A stretch of 64,000 bases of DNA, from NCBI GenBank assembly GCA_036850595.1, contig CM072153.1, positions 13,286,169-13,350,168 on the forward strand, read 5' to 3'. The notes beneath the pieces were generated by a model. That model was not told the DNA's origin and ran no database searches. It saw nothing but the letters and a program-made list of their open reading frames with translations. Positions 47,672-61,800 of the stretch are shown piece by piece (positions within the stretch are counted from its first letter, which is position 1; each line of letters starts with the position of its first letter). The translations under genes and the position numbers were made by a program. This DNA is from Rhyacichthys aspro (taxonomy: Eukaryota; Chordata; Actinopteri; Gobiiformes; Rhyacichthyidae).

Positions 47672-49543
47672 TTACCAGAGCCAGCTGTCTAAATGTTGCA
47701 CACAGTAACAGGACTGGTCCAATATGGCTGACAGCTCCCCGTAGATCTGCTCTCTCCATGTGGGCAGAAGCCTCTCGTTGTTCAGGGCCTGCAGCTTGGG
47801 TGTCCCCTCTCGGAGGACATGATACAAACATGGCCAACGGCTCTGAATCCTCAGTCTGGTCCTTCTATCCAGCGTGATCCCTCGGACAATTTTCTTTGCC
47901 CGGAGCTCACGTAGGGCCGGCAGGTTGAGACCAGAGAAGACCAGTCCTCTGCTGGGAGACACATCTAGAAACTCTAGAGACATAGACTCCAGGGTGTAGG
48001 AAATGCCCAGGTTACGCAGCGGCACCAGGATGTGCAGAGTCAAAGACTTGAGGTTGGGCAGTGATTTAGTGAGTGTCTGCAGAGTAGACGGAGTGACCCC
48101 CTTAAAGACCCAGAAGTATTTGAGCTCCAACACCCTGAGCTGCTGGAACTGTGTGAGCAGAGACACAGACTCGTCGGACCAGTCAAAGTGCAGACGCATT
48201 TTGGAGATGCGCGGGCAGCTGTGGGTCAGCTTTGTCAGAAGCTCCTGGAAACTGTTCACCTGTCACAAAGCACATAAACAGTGAGGATCCACTATAAATA
48301 TAAATGATCAGCAGGGACATTATCAACAGAATGTCATTCTGTAAGGATCCTGTCCAACATCTAGGGTGATGTACACACTACCTAATAGGACAATAGCAAA
48401 AACTATGTGAATAAGCATGTTAAATCCAAACATATAGGCAAATGACAAAGTCAACATGAATAATACGCATTATGATATTGTGTGTTTCTTGCAATTGTAG
48501 ACTGAATACATTGCACATGTAACATGTCATGCTACATCCCGAAACACTACCTATAGATGAAGGCAAGTAGTATAAAGCCGTAAATATATGGTAAAGTTAG
48601 ACATGGATGGATGAGGCAAAATGGCCCAAGAAAGGGATTCTGGTCCCATTTTTTACTAGTGTAGTTCGATTCATGTCGGTTGTCGGTTGTCTCTTGTCGT
48701 GATTGTGGCCCCTTTAAGAGTCCCTTTTCACTACCAGATATTTTGTTATGTTTACACCCCAACTTTACCTGAAAGGTATCATTATTATAAAGAGAGGTAG
48801 TAACAGATGGCTGTAGAATAAAATAGACAGCCCAGTAATGGGTGTGCCTCGTGATACAGGGACAAAACAAGCATGTCTAATAGAATAGAAGTTTTGATTT
48901 CTCATATCACTGTCATATGGAAAAGAAAGTTGGATAATGATAACACAATCATAGGAAGTGGGTTAAAAAGCCCTGTTACCTGGTCCATTTTAGTGATGCT
49001 GTCCTGGTGTGAGCTGGAGCTGGAGTGGACTCTTAGATCCAGCGGCTCCAACAGAGTGAAGGTCCAGTTGAGGTCTAGATGGCTGAGGTCTCGGCAGTGC
49101 ACATTGTCCAGCAGGTGGGTGAGCAGCTCGCTCCACTTGTGGCAACGGTCTCCCAAGTCAAAGCTGGCCTTCAGCGTGAGCAGGCTGGCTCTACGGGAGA
49201 TCAGGTGGTGGGTGTAGTGGTGCACCCAGGACTTCCACCTCTCAAACTCACGGTTGGACACCAGTAGCCCCTCCTGGCCCAGATGGAAGACTCCCCGTCG
49301 GGAATAGTCAGCAACCCTCCAAAGCTTCCAAGAGCGCACCAGGCAGCTCCAGCTCAGACACACTAGCGCACAATTGCATTTGTCCACCTCATTCAAGAAG
49401 GACAGCACGTGCAGTTGGCACTCCACTGGCAGCAGGTTGAAGGGGAAATAGTCATCTGCAGCTTTACGACGACTGCTCACAGGGAGCAGTGGCCGTTTCC
49501 TTGGAGACATCACCTCAGACTGGGAAATAATGCTTGTGCTCAT
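47672..49543 (-). CDS. F-box protein, orthology unresolved
   Basis: Two coding exons, 49543-48980 and 48259-47672, give 383 residues. The ATG at 49543 is preceded in frame by a stop codon (TAA), and a 5'UTR acceptor (TTGACCAG) lies at 49608, so there is an upstream non-coding exon. Residues about 33-78 fit an F-box: FPFNLLPVECQLHVLSFLNE, then CNCALVCLSWSCLVRSWKLW. The rest has irregular leucine-rich segments (LRVLELKYFWVF, LPNLKSLTLHI, LPALRELRAKKI), like FBXL or FBXO39/FBXO33-type proteins. F-box proteins recruit substrates to SKP1-CUL1 ubiquitin ligases. I do not recognise a specific mammalian orthologue. The stop codon overlaps a strong donor (CTCTG|GTAAGG), so a further C-terminal exon cannot be excluded. 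Confidence 0.8.
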
Positions 49544-51872
49544 TGGTGGAGGTTACACTCTCCACCGGCTCGTCTTGTGGTCCAGCTTTGCCATAAATAT
49601 CTTCAGCCTGGTCAAGACACACAGAACAGTTGTTAAAGGATTTTACCAATGAACCAATGATGTGTGAGGTACAGCATTTGTTGCATTCTTAGATTTAAAG
49701 CTGTCAAGTAGCCAATAAATGGTACACACCAACATTATTTTACATACTAGAATAAAAAGGTAAGTGTAGTTTTCAAGTTTCATTGTACATTTTTGCATAA
49801 TTCATTCAGTGAGCTGCAGTTGCTTGTTCTTGCACAGAGAGTGCAGTTTGAATTCAATGAGCTGTATTGTTGATTTTGTGTGACACAAAATCACATGATA
49901 TCACACTGAAATGCCCCTCAGGACAATAACTCTTGCACATAACAAGTCTTTTCAAAGGGGAATGTGTTGGTTTAGTTATTTAAGTTTTGTAAACTCCTGC
50001 TACCCCTACCACGACTAAGTGGTAGAAAATGAATGAATGAAGTTTTGTAAACTGTCTTTAACATTATTTTAAATAAAACCTAGCAAAACAAACAATATAA
50101 CATCCTTATATCCTATATCCTAATGTTAACAGTAAACCATGCACCTAAATAGTTGTATTTGAAAGTCAACATTGAATTCAACCATTTACATAAAGCAAGC
50201 GTGTTGAAAACATTTTTCAAAGTCTACAAACATAAGCTTAAATGTCACATTTAAAATCTAGTAAGTAATCAATACTGCAGTCATTTACTTAAACAATACT
50301 CTATGTCATTTTTTTAACATGTACACTCTGAAGAACTAAGTGAGACCATTGGTTCTGCAAGCACCGATGGAACAGTTACTTCTGAATGAATATAACACTC
50401 TATAACACTCAGAGTTACTAAGTGGAGTATCAATTTAATCAATTGCACTTTGTGCAAAGAACAAGGGTTTGTTTTCCCCTACTTTATTTGCAGGCTCCAC
50501 ATTTTGAAGTAAACGGTATAGTGTTGCTTTTAAGACATAGCATGGTGAGTGGTTATCTAAATATCTTTATCAATAGTCCGTTTGTTACACGGCGTATAAC
50601 ATAAGGAACAAACCCTCGTAGCGCTGCTGTCTTGTCTCGATAGTTAAGACTACGTGGATCAATTTGAAAAATTTAGCACATATTAGAGGGTTATTGTAAG
50701 GTTTGTGACTGTGTTGGACAAATATGTAGAGGTAAAATACGTTACCTTTGAGATGATCTGGGTTTCTTCTTACGGAGTAAAGGCTAATGCTAGCAGCGAA
50801 CACAAAGAGGGCTTTATCAATACACCTTCAAACCCTTCAATCGCTCAGGATTTAGCAGCACTGTCTTTATATTCATATATGCCATGTATATGTTGCTTTA
50901 AAACTACTTATACTAGTTACATTTGAAGAGAAATTAAGACATTGCCTTCATGAACTAGGCCGGGTGGAGAACACTCGAACAGCTGAGCCTTGTTGTTGTT
51001 TTTGTTGTGGCTCGGCAGTGATGATGTCATCAAAAGTCGCCTGACTGGAACATGTCCTGTGCAGCGCCGCCTGGCGGTTACTCGGAGTCAGGAATATCAG
51101 CAATCAATGGCGTTCATAAATTACATGTTCATTTAATACTAATATTTCTTGCTATGTGGTGTGTATATTTCTTCTGTTTAAGCATTCTTGATGATGTAAT
51201 AAGCATTTTTTCAACCTTCGCATAATACTATGCGCACTATAGTGTTAAATTTATTATCACCAGTAGATGGCTGCCTTTCTTTAAAAACAAAAAAAGGGCC
51301 GGCTGTGTAGTGACCCCAAGTATCACTTCACTGATGCTTATACAATGTACACTCATGCAGCATCATCTTTATCTTCAACTAATTGATAAGGTAAGGACAC
51401 AGTTAATTTTGACAATTCAAAAATGTAATATCGGAGACACCGCTGCTATACCGTAAACAGATGACCCGTATTTTGCATGGGTTATAATAAAGACTATTTC
51501 TGTTTTTATTCAGTGATCTAATGTGCATTAGTGCAAGCACTTTAGTAATTTATGAGGAAAAGGGTTCGAATTTTATTTACTTGATACAGACACTAAAGGG
51601 TTTTGGGCCATACAAGATGTTTATGTCTTTTTCACTGAGCATGGACAGTAAAATAACATATTTTGCAGTCTTCCATTTGTTTAACTCATTTGTAAGAACT
51701 GATTAGGTAAGCTTGTGGAGTTCATCACCAATACAGTTTATTTCAGAGCTGGGTGACCTGGACATAAGGAGCCTATAGAAACTCGCTAAGCTTACTGAAC
51801 ACATTTGTGGACAAACAGGTTTTGTTATTTTCATGAGGAAGTCCATAAATAGTGGCACAAGCAGAAAACATA

Positions 51873-51912
51873 AGTGAAAGAGATTGAAAGAGAATGAAAG
51901 AGAGTGAAAGAG
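51873..51912. repeat. Four 10-bp TGAAAGAGA units
   Basis: Four units of NTGAAAGAGA in which only the first base varies (G, T, A, G). A short purine-rich minisatellite. Confidence 0.85.
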
Positions 51913-52577
51913 AACATTTAGGGAATTTTCTAGAGAGCATAGCATTAATCTAATCTCTCTAATTATCATTTATTTTGATAATTATTATTCTACTGTGTTC
52001 TCCATACCTACCTAAACATTTTCTGTTTGACTGAAGAAATTATTGTAATGTATGAATTGACATGTAAATCCAAACTGTGTGAGATGCTCCTTCGGTTTAT
52101 GAAATTTGACCTCAATATCTGTCCACACAAATTAAGAGAGATTAGATTATATATTTGTGTGGAGCATTTGTATTGAGCGTGATGGGCATATAAAATTAAA
52201 TGAATGTTACACTGATAGCACTCCTGATGCCATATCATCCAGTAGTTTGCAGGCAAAACAATAATGTACTCCAATAATAATGTTCTCCAGGGGTCAGTAT
52301 GACACATTCTGGTAATAACTATAATATTAGTGCTCTAGGGCTTGGGGGATCTCTCTTCATTGGGACATTTAGAGAGAGCAGGAAAAGGAATTACCAAGGT
52401 AAACCTACTTTTCCTTTTGTTGTTGTTGACTCAAGCCTTGATGAGCCCCATTGGCCACCCATTGTCGCGCCTACGGCGATAAAACGAAATACACACTCAA
52501 ATACAACTCATGGCTTCAGTCCTGTGTTGAACAGCCCTCGAGGCGTATGTTTTGATCCTGCGGGGCTGTGTCCTCCT

Positions 52578-52630
52578 CAGCCAATCAGTATCGAGCATGG
52601 GTCCTTGACGTGTCACGTGACCCCGCCTCC
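52578..52630 (+). promoter_or_regulatory. chka: chka proximal promoter motifs: CCAAT, GTCACGTGAC, GC box
   Basis: CAGCCAATCAG (52578-52588) is a full NF-Y type CCAAT box. GTCACGTGAC (52612-52621) is a perfect 10-bp palindromic E-box of the USF/TFE (CLEAR) type, overlapped on its left by TGACGTG. CCCCGCCTCC (52621-52630) is a GC box. They lie 260-315 bases before the chka ATG in a GC-richer block, so they are well placed for a proximal promoter. Binding is inferred from motif only. Confidence 0.55.
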
Positions 52631-52891
52631 TCCCATCCTGTAAAACGGCGTGTCTCTCACGTCTTGATTCATTCGTTGCCGCTGACGCTGCAGACTCTGT
52701 TATACCTGGTGTCTACTGAGACATACGGAGGCTAATAAAGAACAAACAAGCTTTATATCTGTCCAACACAAACTATTTAAAGAAAAGAAATCTGGCATCG
52801 AAAAAACTGAGCTTGCGTCACGAGCTTGAAGATTATAAGATTTCGTCATATTCGCTTAAGGGAGTTTGTTTTTATTTTGAATAAAACAAAA

Positions 52892-55800
52892 ATGAAAACC
52901 AAATTTATCAACGGGGTTTCTTCGTCTCCTTCCTTGTCGCTGGGACTGCTGGTGACAGAAAACGCCCTGCAGGTCCAGCCCGAAGTCCAGGAGGACTGTA
53001 AGGAGCTGGTCCGCCCAGAGCAGCTGGACCCAGACACCCGGAGGAAGGCTTTCCGCTGGTGCCGAGAGTTCCTCCACGGAACCTGGAAACGACTGGCGGA
53101 GGAAGACTTCCAAATCGCCATCATAAGGTACACTGTGTTCAGTGAGTGAATGCGTGCTTTTAATTGGTCAATTCTGTTGAAATGTCCAGGCACTGTAAAC
53201 AAAACATTAGAGCCTGTATAAATGCTGTTTTAAATCATGAAATAAAAGACCGAGTTCATTATTACAGTGTACTGATGTCATCAATTTGTTCTCTTGCACC
53301 TCAACAAAAAATAACCACGGATGATCCAGCGTGACTGCAGGCATGTAATCTAGTGCTTGCTCTTGCCGAGTGCCGCATTCTATGCGAGAACAAAGATGGG
53401 TTCTCAAGTTTTATATTTTTACTTGGTTATTTGACTGTCCTACTTTTAAGATCCCAAATTATGCCTTTTTGTGCATTGTTGTAACTGGCCCACGACAGTG
53501 TCTTTGCCTGGACCCGCCCAAGCACCGTCCTCATTGGCTGAGTGTCCTCAGACATGGACCTTTTAGTGAACACCTTGGCTGGGGTCAAATCCTTGAGGGC
53601 ATGGGAGGCAACAAGACCCCATGTGAAAGTTCATGTTAATGTCGTTATTAGGCCTAAATATACAGGCATTTAATCATTTAGAATGTGTTGACCACATAAT
53701 TATATAATTATTACTTCATTAATGGATTAGGAAACAATATCATCTGTTTTGATTGATCTATAACCCCACATATGTTGACTTGTTGCTTAAATGATCCGCC
53801 TGTTTGTTCCTAGGGGTGGTCTGAGCAACAAGCTCTTCCTGTGCAGCCTCCCTGACAGCATGGACACTGTTGGGGACGAGCCGAGGAGCATCCTGCTGCG
53901 CCTTTATGGAGCTATCCTGCAGGTGGGGGCCACATCTTATACTTTTGTTTGACATAGTGTTACTGTAAGACAGGCATTCTGCTGTGTTTGGTGAAACGTA
54001 AGTAGCTGTTAGCAGATAGTTAAACAGAAGCTGTTTACACGACGAGGATGTTCATGAGAATTGAAAAGACAAAGGCATTTGCAAGAGAATCAGCACATAT
54101 CTGCTCAGCTGTAGAAAATACTGGCAGTAGGCACACTCTGAACATAAGTTATTTTTGAAAAGTAGTAACTGGTGGTGCAGTGCTAACAAAAACAGTAGTT
54201 TTTTTGAATGTATATCGCACAGGTTTATGAAAAACCAAAACATCATTGTTGTGGTTTTTTTTGTTGTTGTTGTCAGTATGCATTCAGCCTTTAGGCTACT
54301 AAATAGGACACCATAAAACTACACAGACACATTCCAGTGGATTTGTTTTCAAAATTATTTTCAGGATCTGAAAGTGCCATGTAAACAAAATGGTCGAAAC
54401 ACAACAAAAGTTTGCTGTTTTTAGAGAACTCTAAACGCCGTGTAAACAGTTTTTAGAATAGAGTTAAAAAGTCAAGACCTTTTTATGTCAATCTGAGTTA
54501 ATGTTAAAAAAAATGTTGAACATTGACTAAACCTTGAGGAAAGACATATGCATATGCAAAAAAGGGTCAAGGGGTCAATCTTTAGAGGTCAACAAACTCA
54601 TTTCATTTCACAAAAACATGCAATTACAACCAAAGCACTAGGAATTAGCCACCTTCAGATGTGTGTATGGGTTATGCCTCCATGTCTGCCTGCATGTGCA
54701 TTGTGTGTGTGTGTGTGTGTTAGCCATTGTTGTACATAGTGATGTACCCCCATGGCTGTACATGCATGTGTTCTTTGCCGTAGGCATCCCAAAGGAGCGT
54801 GCCTTGGGCACTCTTGTTCCCAGGTGAACCCATCCATAAACACGGTACAGTATGAGAGATCTGAAATCTCAGCCTAATACAAAATCGTAACACTCACTCA
54901 TGTAGCACCAACCTGGTATGGAGCATAACAGGGGGCTGAGTCACCACAGCTGTCTGCCTCTTTATCTTTAGCCCTGTCCTGGGAATTCTAATCAACAGTA
55001 ACTGATTTAGTCAACAAATAGATGGCTAAGTGGAAATCTGCACATGGAGCAATTTGCTTCATTGTTGCTTAAGTTTGCACAAGATCAGCTTGATAATGTA
55101 TTATACACAAACAGAGATATGTGTGGTTTTATCTCCTAACATGACGTGGCTTCAAGCGTGACCTCAACCATCACTTATCAAGGATAATTTTATATACAAA
55201 TATGGATTTCAATTTCTTTTGCACAAACATCCTAAATAGATTACTTTCATCTCAAGGTAGTTTTCCTCTCGACATTTAACTGAGAAAGCCTGAGCCATCA
55301 GTCTGATAAATAATGACAGAGAAATTTTAGAACTTCTAAAGCAGTCCTAATTATCAGACCAAACCAAGTGGCTTAGTTTTGTCCTAATTTGTGCTGCTTT
55401 TATGCCTAAAATTCTACCCCAGCATCCATTAAGTAATTTTTATGTGCTTGCTCATTAAGTATTAACTAAAGTCTGTTAATGGGCACATGAGCCTTTAGCT
55501 TTTATTACTAGGGATGTTTTCAGAGAGCAAAAGTAGCGTGTACTTCACTAAGGTAACTGCAGCAGGGAATAAGTCATCTCTCATCAAAAAAGCTAATATT
55601 ATTTAGGAGCTAACAATGATTAAACAAAGCACTACCATGGTTTCTCAGCAGTGAAAATATGTGCTTAGTTTAGCTGATTTCACACGGTGCATTTATCTCA
55701 CGTAGGCAGTGAGGAGTTTGCAGATTAGTTGGGACCATCTGCAACTCAGAGTGTGTTTGAACTCATACTGTACTGTTTACAATGCAGGCCTCACTAGTTT

Positions 55801-58800
55801 TTTATTCTGTGAACACAAACTGCACATGTATTCATGGATAGTTCTTTCCTTCTTTTTTGTTGATAGATGTCCTGTAATAAGGGGGAATCCAGACAGTCAA
55901 ACAAAGAGAATCAATTCCAAGTAAGTAACTGATGACAAAGTTTCACTGCCCCCTGTCCATCCACCATCACCTGTCATCATGAGAAAACCTTTTGACTTTC
56001 TGCCTGAAACACTGCCAAGAATGTTGTTACTGAACATCATGTGTCATCATGATCCTTGACCCCTCATATTACCAGTCTGAGTCACATCCCATAGTCATGT
56101 GACTGAGGTGAGGTCATCCACTGTGAACAGAGGCTGTTGGGTCTAATCCATGGCTTTGTTAGTGTAATACTAAAGTGACCGAGTCAGTGTCACCTATATA
56201 CACCTGCAACAATGCTGTCTGCACAGGCTCAATCCCATTTGGATTAGACTGAAGAGTACTTTAATCCCTCACGTCAAAGCAACGTAGGAGCTAGAGTATT
56301 AAAGGAGGAACTTCTTGGAAAAACTGGAATATTGTTGATCAGTTTTCTAGTTATGACTAAATCCTGGGCAATTAGAATTTTACAGTGTGATGGCTTAGGC
56401 TTTTTGGACAAATGAAGATAGGACATTTAGACTCAGCTTGAGTTCCTGCTTCATTTGACTGGATTTACATTCAGATGGTTATTTTGTAGACCAGTCTGTT
56501 AGTGTTTTAAAACTGAAATTAAAGGTTCTGTGACCTTTCATTTTCACTGTCAGTAGGTGTGCAAGTGACCTGTAGTCTATTTGTTTTTAATTAGCCATAA
56601 ATCTAAAAAATACATCAACACATTTAAAAAAAATACTGCCACACACAACCTCTTTGTTTCCATTTTCTCATAGAAATTGAGACAGAATGTGAAAGGTAGC
56701 ACAAAATAATAACAGGTTTCAAGGAACAGAACAAGTACAGTTTATTCAAAAAGTAAATTCTCTTTGGCAGGAAGCTGTTGTCCTTACTCATGATTATCTC
56801 TGTCTTCTCCAAAACAAATTGTAACCATGTGAACATTTCCAAACACGTTTTTTCGATTTGTTGTTGTGTTTGTGTATTGATTCCCATTCTTTTTCTTGAA
56901 GTTTCCCAATGCAGACTGACTCCTGACCAGATCAAATGTCTGATTGGCTAGACTTACTGTGTCATATGGGCTGACCCACACAACAGAGCTTTAGCAATGA
57001 GGTTAAAGTACTGACTGTTTGTGGCTCACCCTTCACCTGCTCAACCTTCCAAGGCCAGATAAAGCCAAATAAAGCCCTAGCACTAATACAGCACAAGTGT
57101 AACATTCCCATTGCCTGTATCAGCTGTGTGTGTTATGACAGTTAAAGTCAGCCGGATGTGAGCCACAGGGAGGCCATTCAAATAGACTACAGGAAGTTTC
57201 TGTTTCCTGCTTAAAAGGAGGAACTTTAAAAAGACCAGGGGAGGGTGTGCTAAGGGTTAATGAAATTCTTCTTTGCCTAAAAGGTTATTGTTGATAATTA
57301 ACTTTACCCAGTGGGAGGCTTGTCCAAAGGGTGTGAGCCAATTCAAACATGTGCTACTCTCGTATTTTAAATAGGTCAGTGGAAATGAATCAGGGCAATC
57401 GAGGACAGTGGAGCACCATGTAGTCAATATTACGCCACAGACTGTGAGCTACACTACTTGTTCAGAGCGGTATGAGGTCCTTGCTGACTGACTGGAGTGG
57501 TGTGGTGGTTTTAAATCTTCAGCTCCACACAAGGGGTGCCAGCTGGACTCTCATCGGGCCATATCTGTGTCAAGATGATTATGGTAATTCACATACGGGA
57601 TTTAAAAGAGCATGTGATCAGCATTCTGCAGATAAAATGTTACATAACGTAAGGAGTACTCACCTCAAAACCCTGGGAATGAGGCAGAATGTGCTGTATT
57701 TGTTCAACAAGTCTTTACTCAGCACAGGGAAAGGTAAAGGTTAGTGGTCTTGTTCTTTGGCGGAGGTCAATTTGAGCTCTATGGAAAACGGGTTTATAGG
57801 GTTATATAGGAAAAAAAATATATTCATTTTTTAATAATCAAGTGAGATTTTCATTCGACGGAGGGTCCACTCTGTGCATCCGTTGTACAGACTGTCTGGC
57901 CTTGATGACGACCATGCACTTTTCTTATCGGCTAAGTCCATCAGTTTAATTGTGACTCACGAAATCTTCTTGCAAATCCAGTGAGCCTTAACAAAAGACA
58001 AGACAGTTACAGTCTTTTGGAGAAATATTCTTCACCAAGCTGCAACATTGGCCTTTGGTAATTTATAGACCATATAAATGAGCAAAAGGATTTGAGGATT
58101 TTGGTGTAAGACCTATGCATCCTCTGCTGTATTTATCTCCATCTCATTAATCATCACATGACTGCATAGCTAATATTTGTAGATGTTTCACTTTGCTTTT
58201 CTCTTCTCTTGTCTCTTTGTTTAAGCGGGCGTAGCCAGCACTGGAATACACTATCTCAGAATGATTTTTCAGACAATATTGATTCAGTGTTTACAAGCCA
58301 TGTAGCCCGACCAGCCACTGGGGGCTTGCCTTATTCTAACTGGAGCAGACCGCAATCTATCTGTGTATAGGATTGGCCAAAACTTGCCATGAACATTCTC
58401 ATCTATTAGAATCCTTAATATGACACACCAGGGCCTATATATCTTAAGCTCTTTCTCAAACTATGCTTATAAAAAAGGCCTTGAAATGATACATACAATA
58501 TATAAATAATGAGTTGAAACTTTTAGGGCCATTTCTCTGACAGTTTAATGAAGTATGCCTAGTTGGAAAAAAACTAGACAGAGCCGCTGTACTTGTTTTT
58601 GTTAGAATTCGTCCTGCTGCACCCCAGTGTGAATCACATTCTCTGGCCTAAGTCCAAAGACCCCTGGATAGAAATCAACAACTCTTTCTGCAGCAATTTA
58701 TCCTCAGGCCTTTTCAACACATACATTTTAATGTAGCCATTCAGAATTTCGTTGAACAGCAGATAAACTAACCTAAAATGCCACCTTTTCTGTTGTATTT

Positions 58801-61800
58801 GGACCTTATGAGAGCATAATCAAGTCTGGTTTCTCTTATCAGCCCATTGCAGCTGGAGGTCAGGGGTGCCATGCTTTTGAGCTCATTTGCTGGAAATGAC
58901 TGTGGAAGAGATTGTTGTTGAAAAGAAAAAAAAGACTTAATAATGGTCAATATAAAAATGTCTTAATGTATTCTCTGTATAATACATACACTTCATATTT
59001 GTATTGTTTTTTTTTAGTTGTCTGTAATAGAATGTGAATAATGTGGAACTGCTTGACACCCCCTCACGCTGGACAGGCCTGTTTAGTTGAAAGTGGTGTG
59101 TAAACATTACACACAACAAAAGTTCCATTTTAAGGGTCTTCAGAAGAGAAACAGTCCTACAGTGATTCTCATAATAGCACTTCTTGGAATGAGAGAACTC
59201 CCTCCGTTAACCTTGGGCCCCTCCTGAGCTGCAGAGTATGTGGGTTGGTGTGTGAATTTGGTGATAAAAGGAAAAGGACAGGCTTGTCTTCTTGCCTCAG
59301 CAACTCTCGCAGTGAGCAGCGCTTCGGTCAGCCAACTTTTCCTTTAATGTTTGAGCTACCTTGTGTTCTTGACAACTCATCCTATCCCAGCATTTTTTCC
59401 TCATTAAAACCCCTTCAACTTGCTTGCCAATGTAGCCTTTCTCAGAGTAGGTCCAGACTGCAGAACAAAAAAATGAACTTGATGCACATTTGTGTTTTAG
59501 AATTGACAGACTGAATACCATATAATTTGGAATTGGTTGAAACTATTTTATTTTCCTTTGGAGACTTTAAAGACTTGCAGTGATCACTATATGTTTTTCC
59601 GAGATGGACAAATGCAAAGACTGTTATTTTGAGGTCATCATGAGTGGTGTGTGTTTCTTTTGTTTCACTGTCTTCAACATTTTACACAATGCCCCTTTAA
59701 TTCTGTTTTTTTATGTTCCAACACATCACATTTTGACTTCTGTATTGTATTTGAAATTCTTAAATAAGGGACTGAATCGCTATCTCACTCTGACTTTTAT
59801 GGTTTCAGACAGCGTGATGGGGAAAAAGCTCTTTCTTCCATTATTCATGCTGTTCTTGGGGCATTGTACAGCATGCATGGTTAGTGGTGCTGATGATGAC
59901 TTTCTCTCTGTTGTGTGTGTTGCAGGGGGCCGAGGCCATGGTGCTGGAGAGTGTGATGTTCGCCATTTTAGCAGAGAGGGAATTAGGACCTAAACTCTAT
60001 GGGATCTTTCCCCAGGGCCGACTAGAGCAGTATGTCCCAGTAAGTGACCCTAGATGTATACATTACGATAATTCTGCTGTCGTTTGTTGCTCAAATCGTT
60101 CTAGTTTCTAAGTAATTTGAATAGGAATACAACGAGGAATGGACAAGTACAAACCGGTCAAAATGGTTACCTGCAGGTTACTGTAAAACACCGGACTTTA
60201 GTATTTGCTTAATTGCATAAGATTTTCTAAAAGAAGAGGCCAGTGTTTTATCTTTACTGAGCACATTGACCTAAAAAGAGAATAAAGTTTCATTGACTCT
60301 CACAGTTTACTTCCAGTGAAATCAATAGTAACCCTAAATAGGTTCTGCACATTGTTTTACAGTTCCTGTCTTAGCTAACACGATAATGTATGAGTTTTTA
60401 TTGTCTTTTTTAATTAAATTCCTGAAAAATGCTTTTGGCAGAGCCGTAAGCTGGACACCCGGGAACTAAATGCCCCCAGCATCTCAGCAGAGGTGGCTGA
60501 AAAACTGGCCAAGTTTCATGGAATGACAATGCCCTTCAACAAAGAACCAAAATGGCTGTTTGGGACCATGGACAAGTGAGTCACTGAGTTTACTGTGCTT
60601 CATTTTGGTTTTAGGGCGAGTGACAAGTCTCCAAGGCCACGTAACACTGTGCTTATCACAATCGGCTTCCGTCTGAGCTCATTTTAAGTGATGTCTAGTA
60701 TTCACACAGAGCAATGCTTGTTGACGTGTGGTGATAAAGTCCACTGTCCACTTCCACTTTTCTGTTCAAACCGCCGATGATTACACAATAGGGCTCACCA
60801 TAAGTAAAGAGCAACCTATGGCAAACCTGTTTTTCTAGATTCTACATCTAGAAAAGGCTGTTTCTGACTGATTCATTCCCATTTTTTAGAGAATGACCCT
60901 TCTTTAAAGACAGACAGAGCCCATATTATTGGATATGATGGTGTTCCCCTTCAGTCCCCGCGGCACTGTTCAAAAGGTTGTCGAGTCTGAATCAAAAACG
61001 CATAATCATTTTTACGATTTGAAAGAATTTTTCAGGTGTGTTTGTTCTACCGATAAGCTAGTCTGTGTACTATTGATAAGAATGTAAATAATTGCACAAA
61101 TGACTGTACAATTGTTCTGATTCTAGCCTTCTATACACTCCTGATGTCCTAGAATCATATCTGACCTACCTCTCAACTAAAGAAGAATATTTTACATGAA
61201 GCAACAATGCATTATTTATAACACATATGAGTAAAATGGCAGCTTTTTTCTCTTTAGAGAGCAAAACACTAACATTTATCAAACACAGTCCGTTATTACA
61301 TATAATAATGGTTTTATTGTTCGTGGTGTGAATTGGTCACTGTTGTTGTTTAATTCAATTCTTCTTAGTCTGGACATTACATCAGCACAATCCACTTTAG
61401 CTGTGACCTGCCTGAAAGACATTTGTCAGTGCCTTGTGACTGGTGATTCATCCACACTGCCCATAACACAAAACACTTCCTGAATTATGGCCACAGAGAC
61501 TCATATTCTAATAATACCCACTCAGTTGCATCTACTTTTACCCTGCAATAAATGTCCTCATGTTGTGATGTAGCAGACATATGTAGAAATTTAGTCATTA
61601 TTACATGTAACAATGACCTACATTTACTTTGAAGATAAAAGATAAGAAAAGACTAAAGTGACACATGACATACTTACCTGAAATCTGGCCTAAATTATAT
61701 CTGGTTGGAGCCTGTTAGTGTCAGGCATGAGTCATATGTCTTTTTAGATCTTTTTGAACAATTTAATAGTATGCTATGTGTCCCTGACTGTCACCAGGTA

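Larger units (their letters stand above)
49544..52891. promoter_or_regulatory. Divergent F-box gene / chka intergenic region
   Basis: The F-box gene reads leftward and chka rightward. A CpG-richer patch at about 50940-51090 (GGCTCGGCAGTGATGATGTC, CAGCGCCGCCTGGCGG) is a likely F-box gene promoter with its non-coding first exon. A second, at 52440-52760, precedes chka. The ground between is AT-rich, with a 10-bp tandem repeat at 51873-51912 and no exon seen. The plus-strand open frame at 52299-52643 overlaps the chka promoter and has no recognisable domain. Confidence 0.5.

Noticed and set aside
52299..52643. 114-residue plus-strand open frame upstream of chka
   Set aside because: It overlaps the promoter block with CCAAT, E-box and GC motifs and has no recognisable domain.
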